Program-made: the position numbers and the translations under genes
NCBI GenBank assembly: GCA_017302295.1
Contig: JAFLDS010000009.1
Coordinates: forward strand, 1 to 64,000
Direction of reading: 5' to 3'
Origin: Thauera sp.
Lineage (GTDB): Bacteria; Pseudomonadota; Gammaproteobacteria; Burkholderiales; Rhodocyclaceae
DNA: 64,000 nt
In this document: piece after piece, positions 29,135 to 39,643 of the stretch
Numbering within the stretch: the stretch's first letter is position 1
How the letters are laid out: every line of letters begins with the position of its first letter
The notes under the pieces: model-generated
What the model was told of the DNA's origin: nothing
What the model saw: only the letters and a program-made list of their open reading frames with translations
The model's database searches: none

Positions 29135-29577
29135 TGCTTCACCGTGGCGCCAGCCTTGTGCGCCTGCTCGACGGCGTGCGCAGCCTCGGGCGGCATGTAG
29201 TTCTCGTCGTGCTTGGCCAGCACCTCGGTGGCGCGGAAGGTGCCATCGGACTCCAGCCGGCCCTGCACCACCGCGCCCTTGCCTTCCTTGAACAGGTCGG
29301 GCAGCGTGCCCTTGTAGGACACGGGGATCGTCTTCGCCGTGTCGGTGACGGCGAAGCGCACGGTGACGCCATCGGCCTCGCGCTGGATGGAGCCGGACTC
29401 GACCAGGCCGCCGATGCGGAAGGTCTTGCCCGTGGGCGCCTTGCCGGCGGCGACTTCGGTAGGGGTATGGAAGAACACCAGGTTTTCCTGGAAGGCGCTC
29501 AGCACCAGGGCGACGGCCGCCACCAGCAGGGCGACGCCGCCACCGACCAGGATCAGACGCTTGCTACGGGGTTTCAT
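29131..29577 (-). CDS. ccmE: Periplasmic heme chaperone CcmE
   Basis: A 148-aa membrane-anchored OB-fold protein that covalently binds heme on a histidine before handing it to CcmF. An N-terminal anchor (about 7-27) is followed by the beta barrel and the heme-binding motif [12 protein letters not shown] (His123, Tyr127). It overlaps ccmF and ccmD by 4 bp on each side. Confidence 0.96.
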   Translation of the reverse strand: MKPRSKRLILVGGGVALLVAAVALVLSAFQENLVFFHTPTEVAAGKAPTGKTFRIGGLVESGSIQREADGVTVRFAVTDTAKTIPVSYKGTLPDLFKEGKGAVVQGRLESDGTFRATEVLAKHDENYMPPEAAHAVEQAHKAGATVKQ

Positions 29578-29804
29578 TCGATTGCCACTCCATTCGGGCC
29601 GGCAGCGGCCCTCTGTTCATTCCCGCGACCGTTCCTGCCCACCGCCTTGCGCCAGCGCAGCAGCCGATTCACGGTGTCCTTCCGACGCTGGAACACGAGC
29701 ACGAGTTCCAGCGCGATCAGCGCAAAAGTGAGGCAATAGCTGCCCCAGACGTAGAACGCCGCGCCGCCCATGTTCCAGAATGCGGACCAGCTCTCCCACT
29801 GCAT
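29574..29804 (-). CDS. ccmD: Heme exporter accessory protein CcmD
   Basis: A 76-aa small membrane protein with one central helix ([20 protein letters not shown]) and a basic cytoplasmic tail, needed to release holo-CcmE from CcmABC. The start at [14 protein letters not shown] shares one base with the ccmC stop (TGATG); the longer open frame inside ccmC is not used. It overlaps ccmE by 4 bp. Confidence 0.88.
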   Translation of the reverse strand: MQWESWSAFWNMGGAAFYVWGSYCLTFALIALELVLVFQRRKDTVNRLLRWRKAVGRNGRGNEQRAAAGPNGVAIE

Positions 29805-30580
29805 CAGGCGCGCCCTCCCTGGCGCAGCGCTTCGCGCATCAGTTCGGCGCCCACCCATTCGGTGTGGCGCTCACGCTCGAGGATCATCGGCCGCACGCGC
29901 CACAGCACGACTGCCAGCGTGTAGGCCCACGACGCGATCGCCATCACCAGCATGCCGGCGAGCATGGTCGTCGCCATAGACGGCGCTTTGGTCAGGCTCA
30001 CCGAGGCGCCCTGGTGCAGGGTGTTCCACCACTTCACCGAGAAGTAGATCACCGGCACGTTGACCGCCCCGACCAGGGCGATGATGGCGCCGGCACGGTC
30101 GGCGCGGCGCGGATCTTCGATCGCGCGCGTGAGCGCGATGAAGCCCAGGTACAGGAACAGCAGCAGGGCCTGCGAGGTCAGGCGGGCGTCCCACACCCAG
30201 TAGGCGCCCCAGGTCGGCTTGCCCCACAGCGCGCCGGTCCACAGCGCGACGACGCAGAACATCGCACCAGTCGGCGCCAGCGCCTGGCTCATCAGGAAGG
30301 ACAAACGGGTGTTCATCACCAGCCCGACGGCCGACCAGAAGGCCATTACCAGATAGATGAACATCGACATCCAGGCCGCCGGCACGTGGATGAAGATCAC
30401 GCGATAGACCTCGCCCTGGGTGGCGTCGGTGGGCGCCACGACAAAGCCCAGCCACAGGCCGACCAGGGTCAGCACCACGGCGAGGCCGGCGAACCACGGC
30501 GCGAGACGGCCGGCGAGGGGATAGAAGTTCTGCGGGGCGGCGAAACGCAGGATGCTGGGGCCGCGGTCGGGTCTGCTCAT
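29804..30580 (-). CDS. ccmC: Heme exporter subunit CcmC
   Basis: A 258-aa inner membrane protein with six predicted helices that loads heme onto CcmE. The WWD heme-binding motif is WGAYWVWDARLTSQALLLFL (about 127-146), flanked by conserved histidines (IFIHVPAAW and TLHQGAS). It is 24 bp after ccmB and coupled to ccmD. Confidence 0.95.
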   Translation of the reverse strand: MSRPDRGPSILRFAAPQNFYPLAGRLAPWFAGLAVVLTLVGLWLGFVVAPTDATQGEVYRVIFIHVPAAWMSMFIYLVMAFWSAVGLVMNTRLSFLMSQALAPTGAMFCVVALWTGALWGKPTWGAYWVWDARLTSQALLLFLYLGFIALTRAIEDPRRADRAGAIIALVGAVNVPVIYFSVKWWNTLHQGASVSLTKAPSMATTMLAGMLVMAIASWAYTLAVVLWRVRPMILERERHTEWVGAELMREALRQGGRA

Positions 30581-30604
30581 TCAGGTCGGTTCAAAAGCAC
30601 AACA

Positions 30605-31273
30605 TCATTCGGTCGATACCCGCAGCGCCGCGGCGCAGCCCCACGGTGCCAGAGCAAGCGCACCGGCCAGCCCGCCACCCAACAGCAGCAGGTGCGCCGC
30701 GGCGCCGGTGCCGGACAGCTCCGCCTCCACCGCGCCCGCGCCGAAAATCAGCACCGGCACGAACAGCGGCAGCACCAGCAGCGCCAGCAACATGCCGCCG
30801 CCACGCAGGCCCAAAGTGAGCGCCGCGCCCACCGCGCCGAGCAGCGCGAGGATGGGGGTTCCGAGCAGCAAACTTATTACCAGCACCGGCAAACCGCCTT
30901 GTTCGAGGTCAAGCAATAGCGCCAGCACCGGGGCCACGGCCACCACCGGCAGGCCGGTGGTGAGCCAGAAGGCGAGCACCTTCGCCGTCACCCACAGCAC
31001 TGCAGGTTCGCTAGACAGGAGAAGCTGCTCGAGGGTTCCGTCCACATGGTCCTGCGCGAACAGGCGGTGCAGCGACAGCAGGCAGGCAAGCAGCGCCGCA
31101 ACCCACAGCACACCGGGCGCGATCGCGCGCAACTGGTTGGGCTCGGCGCCGACGCCGAACGGAAACAGGCACACGACGATGACGAAGAAGGCCAGTGTCA
31201 CCAGCACGTCGGCCCGCCCGCGCCAGGCCAGCAGCAGGTCGCGCCGTAGCACCGCGAAGAAGGTGCTCAGCAT
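30605..31273 (-). CDS. ccmB: Heme exporter subunit CcmB
   Basis: A 222-aa ABC-transporter membrane subunit with six predicted helices, forming the CcmA2-CcmB-CcmC-CcmD complex. The cytoplasmic loop HRLFAQDHVDGTLEQLLLSS, which contacts CcmA, is clearly conserved. It overlaps ccmA by 7 bp. Confidence 0.94.
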   Translation of the reverse strand: MLSTFFAVLRRDLLLAWRGRADVLVTLAFFVIVVCLFPFGVGAEPNQLRAIAPGVLWVAALLACLLSLHRLFAQDHVDGTLEQLLLSSEPAVLWVTAKVLAFWLTTGLPVVAVAPVLALLLDLEQGGLPVLVISLLLGTPILALLGAVGAALTLGLRGGGMLLALLVLPLFVPVLIFGAGAVEAELSGTGAAAHLLLLGGGLAGALALAPWGCAAALRVSTE

Positions 31274-31893
31274 GCGTAGACTCCGACGTCGAGCACCGCC
31301 GGCGCGCGGGCGAAGGGCGCGTCCTGATGGGTGGTGAGCATCACCATGCCGCCCGCCTCACAGTGGTCGGACAGGGTCGCTGCCAGATCGGCCACTGCAG
31401 TGACGTCGAGCGCGGTGAAGGGTTCGTCCAGCACCCACAGCGGTCTCTGCCCGGCGAGGAACAGCCGCGCCAGCCCCACCCGCCGGCGCTGCCCCTGCGA
31501 CAGCACGCGCGCCGGCAGGTCGAGCTGGTTCTCGAGGCCGATGCGCGCCAGCGCGGTGATGCAGCTTTGCTCGTCGATGTCGTCACCCGCCGCGGCACAG
31601 GCAAAGCGCAGGTTCTCGAGCGGGGTCAGCAGATCGTTCAGTGCCGGCGCATGGCCGAGGAAAAGCAGCTCGCGGTGGAAGGCCTCGCGGTCGCGGCGGA
31701 TCGGCGTGCCGCGCCAGCGCACCTCGCCCGCCTCGGCCAGCGCCAGGCCGGTCACCAGGCGCAGCAGACTGGTCTTGCCCACGCCGTTGGGCCCCGCCAC
31801 GCGCAGCAACCCGCCAGCCTCCAGACGGAGGGCGAGGCCGCGAAAAAGCAGGCGGTCGCCCTTCAGGCAGGCGAGATCATGGGCTTCAAGCAT
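31267..31893 (-). CDS. ccmA: Heme exporter ATPase CcmA
   Basis: A 208-aa ABC ATPase whose ATP hydrolysis drives release of holo-CcmE. Walker A is GPNGVGKTSL (about 34-43), the signature LSQGQRRRVGLARLFL, Walker B LWVLDEPFTALD, and the switch histidine is in TTHQD. It is the first gene of the minus-strand ccmABCDEFGHI cluster. The 63-bp gap upstream, before the Wzz-like gene, is short for a promoter region, so part of the promoter may lie inside the preceding reading frame. Confidence 0.95.
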   Translation of the reverse strand: MLEAHDLACLKGDRLLFRGLALRLEAGGLLRVAGPNGVGKTSLLRLVTGLALAEAGEVRWRGTPIRRDREAFHRELLFLGHAPALNDLLTPLENLRFACAAAGDDIDEQSCITALARIGLENQLDLPARVLSQGQRRRVGLARLFLAGQRPLWVLDEPFTALDVTAVADLAATLSDHCEAGGMVMLTTHQDAPFARAPAVLDVGVYAC

Positions 31894-31956
31894 GGGGACG
31901 GATTATAGCCGCGAACCTCCCCGCGCCGCCGCGGATGCGATGCGCGCCGCAGAGCT

Positions 31957-33999
31957 TCAGGCCGGCGCGCTCAGGTCCTCCAGAGCGGGCATCCAGGGCG
32001 ACACCTGATCGATCGAGCGCCGCACGCCGGCAGGCGCAAGGCCGGCGTAAGCGGCCAGCACATCGGCCGCGAGCGCGCCGACCACACGGTCGAGGTCGCT
32101 GAAACGCAGGCCCTGGCGCACCAGATGTGCGATGCAGGCGTGACGCAGCGCCTGCGTGGTGACGCCCGCGGGGTCGTCCAGCCCGGCATCGTGCGCCGCA
32201 CACAGCAGCCGGCGCGACAGTTCGGCGTCGGCCGCGGTCAGGCCGATCGGCTTGTCGCCGTCTTGCGGCGCGCGCGCGAGTGCTCCTGCCAGCCTTGCGT
32301 ACAGGCCGGAAGGCAGGCGCAGGGTGCGCGCACACGGCCCCGCGAGGCGGACGCCCGCTGCTTCGGCGTCGAGGTCGGTCGCGGCGATGGCGCGGATCTC
32401 GTCCACTGTCGCGCCGCACGCCAGCAGCCCGGCCCACACCACATCATCCGCGCTCAGGTTGTGCAGCAGCGCCGCGAGTTCAGGTTGCGACAGTTCCCGC
32501 GGCTGTTCGGCGGCCGACGGCAGGAGCGCCGCCGCATGCGCTGCCTTGGGCAGCGGGCGCAGGGTCGCCGCGCCGTTCAGGGCCGGCGGCAGCTCCTGCC
32601 CGATCGCGATCCAGGGCTGCGGCACGATCACCGGCGCGTTGGAGCGCGCGGGCGGGCGATTGAACAGTTCGACCAGCCCCATGGCCGCGAAGGCGAGCCC
32701 CAGCGCGGCACCGACGCTGATCCAGGCGTCGCGCACGTAGTCGGGCCGCCATGGCGTGGCCGGCACGGTCGCCGCCTCGATGAGATTCACCGCCGGCGCG
32801 CGCGAGCGCTCGCTTGCCTCGGTGCGCAGCAGACGCTCGGACAGCGCGCTGCGGCTGGTTTCGATCTGCGTCAGCTCCTCCTGCATCGACTTGAAGGTGC
32901 TGAAGCTGCGCGAGAATGCATGCACGGCACCGCGATCGCGGGCGATCTGCGCTTGCAGGGTCTGCTGCTCCTCGCGTGCGGTGGCGAGTTCCTCTTCGGC
33001 TTCGGCGAGCGAAGTGCGGCCGGCGCTGGCGCGCTGCTCGGTGATCTGCGCCTCGAGCTCCACCAGGCGGGTGCGCATGCCGCGCGCCGTCGGGTCCATG
33101 TCCATGAACTGCGGCGTGTGCGTGCGCTCCATCTCGCGCAAGGATTCGCGCAATTGCGAGGCCCGCGATTCGAGGCCGGCCAGGGTGGGATCGTCGCGTG
33201 CCCGCGCCACCGGCTTGCCGCCCGCCATCGACTCGCGCAGCGAACGCACGCGGCCCTCGGCCTTCGCGACCTTCTCATTGACCAGGTTCAGCGACGCGGA
33301 CAGACCCTTGACCCGAGCAAGGATCTGGTTCTCGTCCCGCTCGCCGGAGACGATGTCCGCCGACTGGCGAAAGTCCTCGAGCGCCTTGCGCTTTTCATCG
33401 AGCCGACGGTTGAGCTGTTGCAGTTCCTCGCGCAGGGTCTCGCTCTCGGCCGACGCGGAACTGACGTAGCTGTCGACCATCCGCCGGGTGTAGGCATCGA
33501 CCAGCGCGTTGAGGAGGGCCGCCAGTTGGCGGGGGCGCTCGCCGGTCAGGGTCAGGGTGACGATGTTGCTGTCGGCCACCACTTCCGCCGACAGGGCGGA
33601 CTGAATCCCCTGCACCGGGCTGTCGCCGAACTCCGCCGGCTCGATGCCCTGCGCACGCAGGCTGGCCAGCGCAAGTTCGATCAGCGGCCGGCTCGTCAGC
33701 ACGCCCGCCTCGGCCTGCAGGCTATTCACGCCGGAGCCGCTCGCCGCGGTGGTGACGGTCGCCGCGTTCGATGCAGAGGACGGCAGCTCGGCCACCACAC
33801 CCGCGGGCCTGACCGCGATCCGCGCCTGGGCACGATACTCGGCGGGGCGCAGGAAGGTGTAGGCCAGACCGGCCAGCAGCACCACGCCGAAGACGCTCAG
33901 GAACACCTTCAGGCGCCGCCGGTTGCCACGGGCGGCCAGGTCGGCCGCCGATAGGGTATCGAGCTCTCCGGGACCGATCAGGGTATTGAAGCCGGACAT
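31957..33999 (-). CDS. Wzz/GumC-type protein fused to a recombinase-like domain
   Basis: A 680-aa protein. An N-terminal membrane helix (about 30-50) and Wzz region, a long coiled coil (about 180-400) with GNVR-like character, and a second membrane helix (about 420-445) are the usual plan of polysaccharide chain-length determinants. Residues about 500-680 look like the catalytic domain of a tyrosine recombinase: VVWAGLLACGATVDEIRAIA, then TLRLPSGLYARLAG, then ALRHACIAHLVRQG and a C-terminal AAYAGL. The box I arginine appears replaced (GATVDEI), so catalysis is unlikely. No glycan genes adjoin; it stands between ccmA and the nap operon. Confidence 0.7.
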   Translation of the reverse strand: MSGFNTLIGPGELDTLSAADLAARGNRRRLKVFLSVFGVVLLAGLAYTFLRPAEYRAQARIAVRPAGVVAELPSSASNAATVTTAASGSGVNSLQAEAGVLTSRPLIELALASLRAQGIEPAEFGDSPVQGIQSALSAEVVADSNIVTLTLTGERPRQLAALLNALVDAYTRRMVDSYVSSASAESETLREELQQLNRRLDEKRKALEDFRQSADIVSGERDENQILARVKGLSASLNLVNEKVAKAEGRVRSLRESMAGGKPVARARDDPTLAGLESRASQLRESLREMERTHTPQFMDMDPTARGMRTRLVELEAQITEQRASAGRTSLAEAEEELATAREEQQTLQAQIARDRGAVHAFSRSFSTFKSMQEELTQIETSRSALSERLLRTEASERSRAPAVNLIEAATVPATPWRPDYVRDAWISVGAALGLAFAAMGLVELFNRPPARSNAPVIVPQPWIAIGQELPPALNGAATLRPLPKAAHAAALLPSAAEQPRELSQPELAALLHNLSADDVVWAGLLACGATVDEIRAIAATDLDAEAAGVRLAGPCARTLRLPSGLYARLAGALARAPQDGDKPIGLTAADAELSRRLLCAAHDAGLDDPAGVTTQALRHACIAHLVRQGLRFSDLDRVVGALAADVLAAYAGLAPAGVRRSIDQVSPWMPALEDLSAPA

Positions 34000-34037
34000 C
34001 GGGGGACTCCCAGTTCAGCGCAGCACCACCATTGACG

Positions 34038-34087
34038 CACGGCGGCGGACCGGCGGTCAATTCTTCGACCGCGGGCCCGCCGCCGTG
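34038..34087. repeat. Large hairpin downstream of the nap operon
   Basis: A 21-bp arm (34038-34058) pairs with 34067-34087 with two mismatches, one of them a possible G-U pair, around the loop AATTCTTC. It starts 18 bp beyond the napC stop. No T tract follows on the minus strand, so it is more likely a transcript-stabilising or Rho-associated structure than an intrinsic terminator. Confidence 0.65.
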
Positions 34088-34105
34088 CCGGACAGCTCGG
34101 AAGGC

Positions 34106-34732
34106 TCAGGGTTGCGCTTTCGGCGGCGTCGGGTGCATCACCTCGGGCGCCACGCCACCGTGCGGAGCGCCAATGGCCTGGTCAACCGGCGGCAGCTGGT
34201 GGGCGATACCCTTGTGGCAGTCGATGCAGGTCTTGCCTTCGGCGAGGCCCGCCTGGTGCATCTGGTTCGAGCGGCGGCCCTGCACCGAGTAGTCGAAGTA
34301 CTCGTAGTTGTGACAGTTGCGGCATTCCTGCGAGTTGTTCGCCTTCATGCGGCGCCATTCGTTCTGCGCCAGGCGCAGGCGCTCGGCCTGGAACTTCTCG
34401 GGCGTGTCGATGGTGCCCATGACCTTGCCGTAAACCTCCTTCGACGCCTGGATCTTGCGGATGATCTTGGGCACCCACTCCTTGGGCACGTGGCAGTCCG
34501 GGCAGGTCGCGCGCACGCCGGTGCGGTTCTGGTAGTGGATGGTGTTGCGGTATTCCTTGAACACGTTCACTTCCATCTCGTGACAGGAGATGCAGAACTG
34601 TTCCCTGTTCGTCATCTCCAGCGCCCAGTTGAAGCCGCCCCAGAAGACGACGCCGGCCGCGAACAGGATGATGATCGCGCTCCACCCTGCGCCGCGGATC
34701 TTCTGCCACACGCTCTTGTTGTTATCGCTCAT
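34106..34732 (-). CDS. napC: Tetraheme quinol dehydrogenase NapC
   Basis: A 208-aa membrane-anchored tetraheme cytochrome c of the NapC/NirT family that carries electrons from quinol to NapAB. An N-terminal membrane helix ([20 protein letters not shown]) is followed by four CXXCH sites: CISCH, CPDCH, CRNCH and CIDCH. It is the last gene of napFDAGHBC, 23 bp after napB. Its hemes need the ccm machinery encoded just downstream. Confidence 0.96.
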   Translation of the reverse strand: MSDNNKSVWQKIRGAGWSAIIILFAAGVVFWGGFNWALEMTNREQFCISCHEMEVNVFKEYRNTIHYQNRTGVRATCPDCHVPKEWVPKIIRKIQASKEVYGKVMGTIDTPEKFQAERLRLAQNEWRRMKANNSQECRNCHNYEYFDYSVQGRRSNQMHQAGLAEGKTCIDCHKGIAHQLPPVDQAIGAPHGGVAPEVMHPTPPKAQP

Positions 34733-34755
34733 GACTTATCCCCGTTCTTTCGAGC

Positions 34756-35208
34756 CTAGCGCAGGCCCTCGGCGCGCTGGAACTTGTTCCCCACCAGCGC
34801 TTTTGCATCGGTCTGCGGCACATGGCACTGCATGCAGAAGTAGCGCCGCGGCGACACGTTGGACAGTTCGCCGCCGTCGCGGTCCTTGAAGTGCGTCAGG
34901 CTGACCTTGGTCGCGCCCGATTCCTTGTAGCGGCTCCACGCATGACAATCCATGCACTTGTTGAAGTTCTTGGTGACCTCATAGCCCTCGACCTTGTGCG
35001 GGATGAGGGGCGGCTGCTGCACGTAGTCACGCGGGATCGGCGCCTGGTCCGGAATCGGCTTGAAGCCACCCGGCGCCGATTCGGGGGCGGAGACGTCGGT
35101 ACCGCGGATGCTGGTCACCGCCTGGGCGCTCGCGGACGGGGGTAGCGCCGCGGCGAGTCCAAGCGCGGCCGCCAGCGCGATCACGAGATTGCGGGATTGT
35201 TTCTTCAT
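34756..35208 (-). CDS. napB: Diheme cytochrome NapB
   Basis: A 150-aa periplasmic electron-transfer subunit of the nitrate reductase. A cleavable signal peptide ([20 protein letters not shown] ... ASAQA) precedes two heme sites, CMDCH and CMQCH, plus the distal histidines in QQPPLIPHKVEGY and SLTHFKD typical of NapB. The start overlaps the napH stop as ATGA. It receives electrons from NapC and passes them to NapA. Confidence 0.96.
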   Translation of the reverse strand: MKKQSRNLVIALAAALGLAAALPPSASAQAVTSIRGTDVSAPESAPGGFKPIPDQAPIPRDYVQQPPLIPHKVEGYEVTKNFNKCMDCHAWSRYKESGATKVSLTHFKDRDGGELSNVSPRRYFCMQCHVPQTDAKALVGNKFQRAEGLR

Positions 35209-36128
35209 GACTCGCTCCTGTTGAATCGGGTCGTAATACGGAAAACGTCCTTGCCGCAGACATCGACACAGCGGCCGCAGGTCGTGCAGTCGCCATCGAG
35301 GATCAACGGGTGGTCCTGGCCGACGCCCTTCAGCGCCGGACGGATGACCTGGGGTTCGGGACAGACCGCAAAGCAGTCCATGCAGTCGTTGCAGGCGGCG
35401 CGGCGCGCGGCGGATACGCGCATCACCGCCGTGCGGCCGAGCAGACCGTAGAAAGCGCCCTGCGGGCACAGATGGCCGCACCAGCCGCGCGGTGCGATCA
35501 GCAGATCGTAGAAGAAGATGCCGCCGACGATGCCCCAGGCCAGGCCGAAGCCGAAGATCAGCCCGCGGTGGAACATCGACACCGGATTGACCCACTCCCA
35601 GGCGAGCGAGCCGCTTGCCGCCGCGGCGATGAGCACGAAGCCGAGCAGCCAGTAGCGCGTGTTGCCTGCGGGCGCCTTGCCGCCCTTCAGCCCCAGGCGG
35701 CGGCGCAGCCAGGCAGCGGCGTCGGTGACCAGATTCACCGGGCACACCCAGGAACAGAACAGGCGGCCGCCGAACAGCAGGTAGAACGCAAGCACGATGC
35801 CGCCGCCGATCAGCGCCTCACGGAACGGCATGTGCCCGGCAGCCAGCTGCTGCGCGATCAGGAAGGGATCGGTGAGCGGCAGCACGCCGAGCGTCAGGCT
35901 GGACGACAGGTTGCCCTTCACGAGCCACGCGCCGAACCAGGGGCCGACGAGGAACAGGGCGAGGATGCCGAACTGCGACAGGCGGCGCAGCAGCAGCCAC
36001 TTGTGCGCGCGCAGCCAGCCCTTGGACTCGATCGCTTCCCGTCCGGGACGCGCGATCACGCCGCGCTGCGCGGCGCCGCGGATGCTGGTGGGCGGCACCT
36101 TGCCGGCGGCCGGCGTCTGCGCGCTCAT
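35205..36128 (-). CDS. napH: Ferredoxin-type membrane protein NapH
   Basis: A 307-aa quinol dehydrogenase membrane component with four predicted helices. It carries CXXXCP motifs (FCSWVCPVN and WCGHLCPQG) and two C-terminal 4Fe-4S ferredoxin motifs ([14 protein letters not shown] and [14 protein letters not shown]; in the latter the final proline is replaced by glycine). With NapG it forms a quinol-oxidising route alternative to NapC. It overlaps napG and napB by 4 bp each. Confidence 0.94.
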   Translation of the reverse strand: MSAQTPAAGKVPPTSIRGAAQRGVIARPGREAIESKGWLRAHKWLLLRRLSQFGILALFLVGPWFGAWLVKGNLSSSLTLGVLPLTDPFLIAQQLAAGHMPFREALIGGGIVLAFYLLFGGRLFCSWVCPVNLVTDAAAWLRRRLGLKGGKAPAGNTRYWLLGFVLIAAAASGSLAWEWVNPVSMFHRGLIFGFGLAWGIVGGIFFYDLLIAPRGWCGHLCPQGAFYGLLGRTAVMRVSAARRAACNDCMDCFAVCPEPQVIRPALKGVGQDHPLILDGDCTTCGRCVDVCGKDVFRITTRFNRSES

Positions 36129-37015
36129 GGCTTCCACCCCGAGTCGACGCCGCCCGGCCGGGCGGAGGGTTTGTAGTCGGGCACCGCGTCGGCGGCCGGC
36201 CCTTCGCCCGGCCGGACGCGGGTGTCGCCGTAGGCCTTGCCTTCGAGACCGCGCACCGGCAGCTCGACCTGTTCGCCGATCAGCGACTCGCCCGCTGCCT
36301 TCTTCTCTTCCCAGCCGCGGCGGTAATGCTCGGCCTTCGAGCCCTGCGCGAGCTTGATCGGCAATACCTTGATCGCCGACTCGCCCGGCAGCACGCAGGA
36401 CTTCTCGCACTTGCCGCAACCGGTGCAGTACTCGGAGTGCACCGTGGGCAGCAGCATCGCATGGCGGTCGGAGCGCGGATTGTGGATGCGCTCGAGGGTG
36501 ATCGCCTTGTCGATCACCGGGCACACCCGGTAGCACACGTCGCAGCGCAGGCCGAGGAAGTTGAGGCAGTTCTCCTGGTCGATGAGGACCGCGAGCCCCA
36601 TCTTCGCCTTGCCGATGTCGGTGAGCCCGCGATCGAGCGCGCCGGTCGGACAGGCGGCGACGCAGGGGATGTCGTCGCACATCTCGCACGGAATCTTGCG
36701 CGCCTCGAAATAAGGCGTGCCGGTGGCAACGCCGTCCCCGAGCTCGGCGAGCTTCAGCGTGTCGTAGGGACAGTCGCGCACGCACAGGCCGCAGCGCACG
36801 CAGGCGGCGAGGAAATCCGGCTCGGCCAGCGCACCCGGCGGACGGATCGCCGTCGCCGGCAAGGCCGAGGCCTGCCGGGCATACAGCCCGGCACCGAGCG
36901 CGAGCAGACCGGCCCCGCCCGCCACGCCGGCCGCATCCTTCAGGAAGCGGCGGCGTGAAACGGGCGCGGCGGTCGTCGCGGCGCGGGCCGGCGAACGGGT
37001 GTCCTTGTCGCTCAT
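36125..37015 (-). CDS. napG: Ferredoxin-type protein NapG
   Basis: A 296-aa periplasmic iron-sulfur protein exported by the Tat pathway ([20 protein letters not shown]). It has four 4Fe-4S motifs: [35 protein letters not shown] and [11 protein letters not shown]. It partners with NapH in electron delivery. It lies 80 bp after napA, the one sizeable gap in the operon. Confidence 0.95.
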   Translation of the reverse strand: MSDKDTRSPARAATTAAPVSRRRFLKDAAGVAGGAGLLALGAGLYARQASALPATAIRPPGALAEPDFLAACVRCGLCVRDCPYDTLKLAELGDGVATGTPYFEARKIPCEMCDDIPCVAACPTGALDRGLTDIGKAKMGLAVLIDQENCLNFLGLRCDVCYRVCPVIDKAITLERIHNPRSDRHAMLLPTVHSEYCTGCGKCEKSCVLPGESAIKVLPIKLAQGSKAEHYRRGWEEKKAAGESLIGEQVELPVRGLEGKAYGDTRVRPGEGPAADAVPDYKPSARPGGVDSGWKP

Positions 37016-37095
37016 GATCCAGGTTCAAGCGCTATGTGCGATCGGGCGCAGGGCGGAGGGGCTCGGGCCCCCGCACGCCTGCGTCCGGCCCGTGC

Positions 37096-39642
37096 TCAGG
37101 CCTTCATCACCTTGACGGCGCACTTCTTGTAGTCGGTTTCCTTCGAGATCGGGCAGGTGGCGTCCAGCGTGAGCTTGTTGACCAGCCGGCCTTCGTCGAA
37201 GAAGGGCACGAAGATCAGCCCGACCGGCGGCTTGTTGCGGCCGCGGGTTTCCAGCCGGGCGACGATCTCGCCGCGACGCGAGGCGACTTTCACCGTCATG
37301 CCGCGCTGCAGGCCGCGCTTGGTGGCGTCGTCCGGATGCATGAAGACCTGGGCCTCGGGCACCGCCTTGTGCAATTCGGGCACGCGGCGGGTCATCGAGC
37401 CGGTGTGCCAGTGCTCCAGCACGCGGCCGGTGCACAACCACATGTCGAACTCGGCGTCGGGTTTCTCGGGCGGATCCTGGTAGGGGAGCGCGAACACCAC
37501 CGCCTTGTTGTCCTTGTGGCCGTAGAACTTCACGCCTTCGCCGGTCTTGACGTACGGGTCGTAGCCCTCGCGGAAGCGCCACAGGGTTTCCTTGCCTTCG
37601 ACCACCGGCCAGCGCAAGCCGCGCGCCTTGTGGTACATGTCGAAGTCGGCGAGGTCGTGGCCATGGCCGCGGCCGAACATCGCGTATTCCTCGAACAGGC
37701 CCTTCTGCAGGTAGTAGCCGAGCGCCTTCGACTCGTCGTTCATGTAGCCCTTGATGGCGTGGGCGTTGGCCTTCTCGACGTCGGCCAGCGGGTACTTGTT
37801 CACCTGGCCGTTGGCATACAGGATGTCGTACAAGGTCTTGCCCTTGTACTCGGGCTTTTTGGCGATCAGTTCCGCCGGCCACACTTCCTCGACCTTGAAG
37901 CGCTTCGAGAACTCGATGTACTGCCACAGGTCGGACTTCGCCTCCCCCGGTGCCGCCACCTGCTGGCGCCAGAACTGGGTGCGGCGCTCGGCGTTGCCGA
38001 AGGCGCCTTCCTTCTCGGCCCACATCGCGCACGGCAGGATCAGGTCGGCCGACAGCGCGGACACCGTCGGATAGACGTCGGACACGACGACGAAGGCTTC
38101 CGGATTGCGCCAGCCGGGGTAGATCTCGTCATTGACGTTGGGCCCCGCCTGCATGTTGTTGGTGGTCGAGGTCCAGTAGCACTTGATCTTGCCGTCCTTC
38201 AGCGCGCGGCTCTGCGCCACCGCATGCAGGCCGATCTTGTCAGGGATCGTGCCATCGGGCAGCTTCCAGATCTCTTCGGTGTGCGCGCGGTGCACCGGGT
38301 TGGTGACCACCATGTCCGCCGGCAGGCGGTGGGCGAAGGTGCCGACCTCGCGCGCGGTGCCGCAGGCCGAAGGCTGGCCGGTGAGGGAGAACGGGCTGTT
38401 GCCGGGCTCGCTGATCTTGCCCACCAGCAGGTGGACGTTGTAGATCATGTTGTTCACCCAGGTGCCGCGGGTGTGCTGGTTGAAGCCCATCGTCCAGAAC
38501 GACACCACCTTGCGGTTGGGGTCGGCATAGACCTCGGCCAGGCGCTTGAGCTTGTCGACCGGCACACCGGAGAGCTTGGAGGTGTACTCGGCGGTGTAGG
38601 TCGATACGAACTTGGCGAACTCGTCGAAGCTGATGTCCTTCGCCGCGCCGGTATCGCCCTTGGGCTTGCCGTCCGCGCCAGGGTAGCCGTTGCTGGTAGC
38701 CTTGGCTTCCAGTACGTGGTTGGGGCGCAGACCGAAACCGATGTCGCCCTCGCCCATCTTGAACTTCACGTTGCGGTTCACGAACGCGGTGTTGACCCGC
38801 TTCGTCTGGATGATGTGGTTGCAGATGTAGTTCAGGATCGCCAGATCGGTCTGCGGCACGAAGATCATCGGGTTGTCGGCGAGCTCGTATGAACGATGCT
38901 CGAAGGTCGACAGCACATGCACCTCGGTCCCTTCCTTGGACAGCCGGCGGTCGGTGATGCGGCTCCACAGGATGGGGTGCATCTCGGCCATGTTCGAGCC
39001 CCACAACACGAAGGTGTCGGTGTTCTCGATGTCGTCGTAGCAGCCCATCGGCTCGTCGATGCCGAAAGTGCGCATGAAGCCGGCCACCGCGGAGGCCATG
39101 CAGTGGCGCGCGTTCGGGTCGAGGTTGTTGGTGCGGAAACCGGCCTTGTAGAGCTTGGAAGCGGCATAGCCCTCCCAGATCGTCCACTGGCCGGAGCCGA
39201 ACATCGCGATCGAGTTCGGGCCATGCGCCTTGATCGCGGCCTTCCACTTCTCGGCCATGATGTCGAACGCCTGATTCCAGGTGATCGGCGTGAACTCGCC
39301 GTTCTTGTCGTACTTGCCGTTCTTCATGCGCAGCAAGGGCTTGGTCAGGCGGTCCTCGCCGTACATGATCTTGGACAGGAAGTAGCCCTTGATACAGTTC
39401 AGGCCGCGGTTGACCGGCGAATCCGGGTCGCCCTGGGTGGCCACGACGCGGCCGTTCTGCACGCCGACCAGCACCGAACAGCCGGTGCCGCAGAAACGGC
39501 AGGCGGCCTTGTCCCAACGCACCTTGGTGCCGTCGGGCCCCTGGGTCTGTGCCTCAGCCACGACCGGAATGCCGATGCCGGCGGTCGCCGCGGCGGCGGC
39601 GATCGCATTGGTCTTGATGAATTCGCGTCGATCCATGCTCAT
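37096..39642 (-). CDS. napA: Periplasmic nitrate reductase catalytic subunit NapA
   Basis: An 848-aa molybdenum bis-MGD enzyme that reduces nitrate to nitrite in the periplasm. The Tat signal is [20 protein letters not shown]. The 4Fe-4S cluster is bound by Cys48, Cys51, Cys55 and Cys83 ([10 protein letters not shown] ... LNCIKG), and the Mo ligand is Cys181 in [10 protein letters not shown]. The length is slightly above E. coli NapA (828 aa). It is preceded at 1 bp by its chaperone gene napD. Confidence 0.97.
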   Translation of the reverse strand: MSMDRREFIKTNAIAAAAATAGIGIPVVAEAQTQGPDGTKVRWDKAACRFCGTGCSVLVGVQNGRVVATQGDPDSPVNRGLNCIKGYFLSKIMYGEDRLTKPLLRMKNGKYDKNGEFTPITWNQAFDIMAEKWKAAIKAHGPNSIAMFGSGQWTIWEGYAASKLYKAGFRTNNLDPNARHCMASAVAGFMRTFGIDEPMGCYDDIENTDTFVLWGSNMAEMHPILWSRITDRRLSKEGTEVHVLSTFEHRSYELADNPMIFVPQTDLAILNYICNHIIQTKRVNTAFVNRNVKFKMGEGDIGFGLRPNHVLEAKATSNGYPGADGKPKGDTGAAKDISFDEFAKFVSTYTAEYTSKLSGVPVDKLKRLAEVYADPNRKVVSFWTMGFNQHTRGTWVNNMIYNVHLLVGKISEPGNSPFSLTGQPSACGTAREVGTFAHRLPADMVVTNPVHRAHTEEIWKLPDGTIPDKIGLHAVAQSRALKDGKIKCYWTSTTNNMQAGPNVNDEIYPGWRNPEAFVVVSDVYPTVSALSADLILPCAMWAEKEGAFGNAERRTQFWRQQVAAPGEAKSDLWQYIEFSKRFKVEEVWPAELIAKKPEYKGKTLYDILYANGQVNKYPLADVEKANAHAIKGYMNDESKALGYYLQKGLFEEYAMFGRGHGHDLADFDMYHKARGLRWPVVEGKETLWRFREGYDPYVKTGEGVKFYGHKDNKAVVFALPYQDPPEKPDAEFDMWLCTGRVLEHWHTGSMTRRVPELHKAVPEAQVFMHPDDATKRGLQRGMTVKVASRRGEIVARLETRGRNKPPVGLIFVPFFDEGRLVNKLTLDATCPISKETDYKKCAVKVMKA

Positions 39643-39643
39643 T

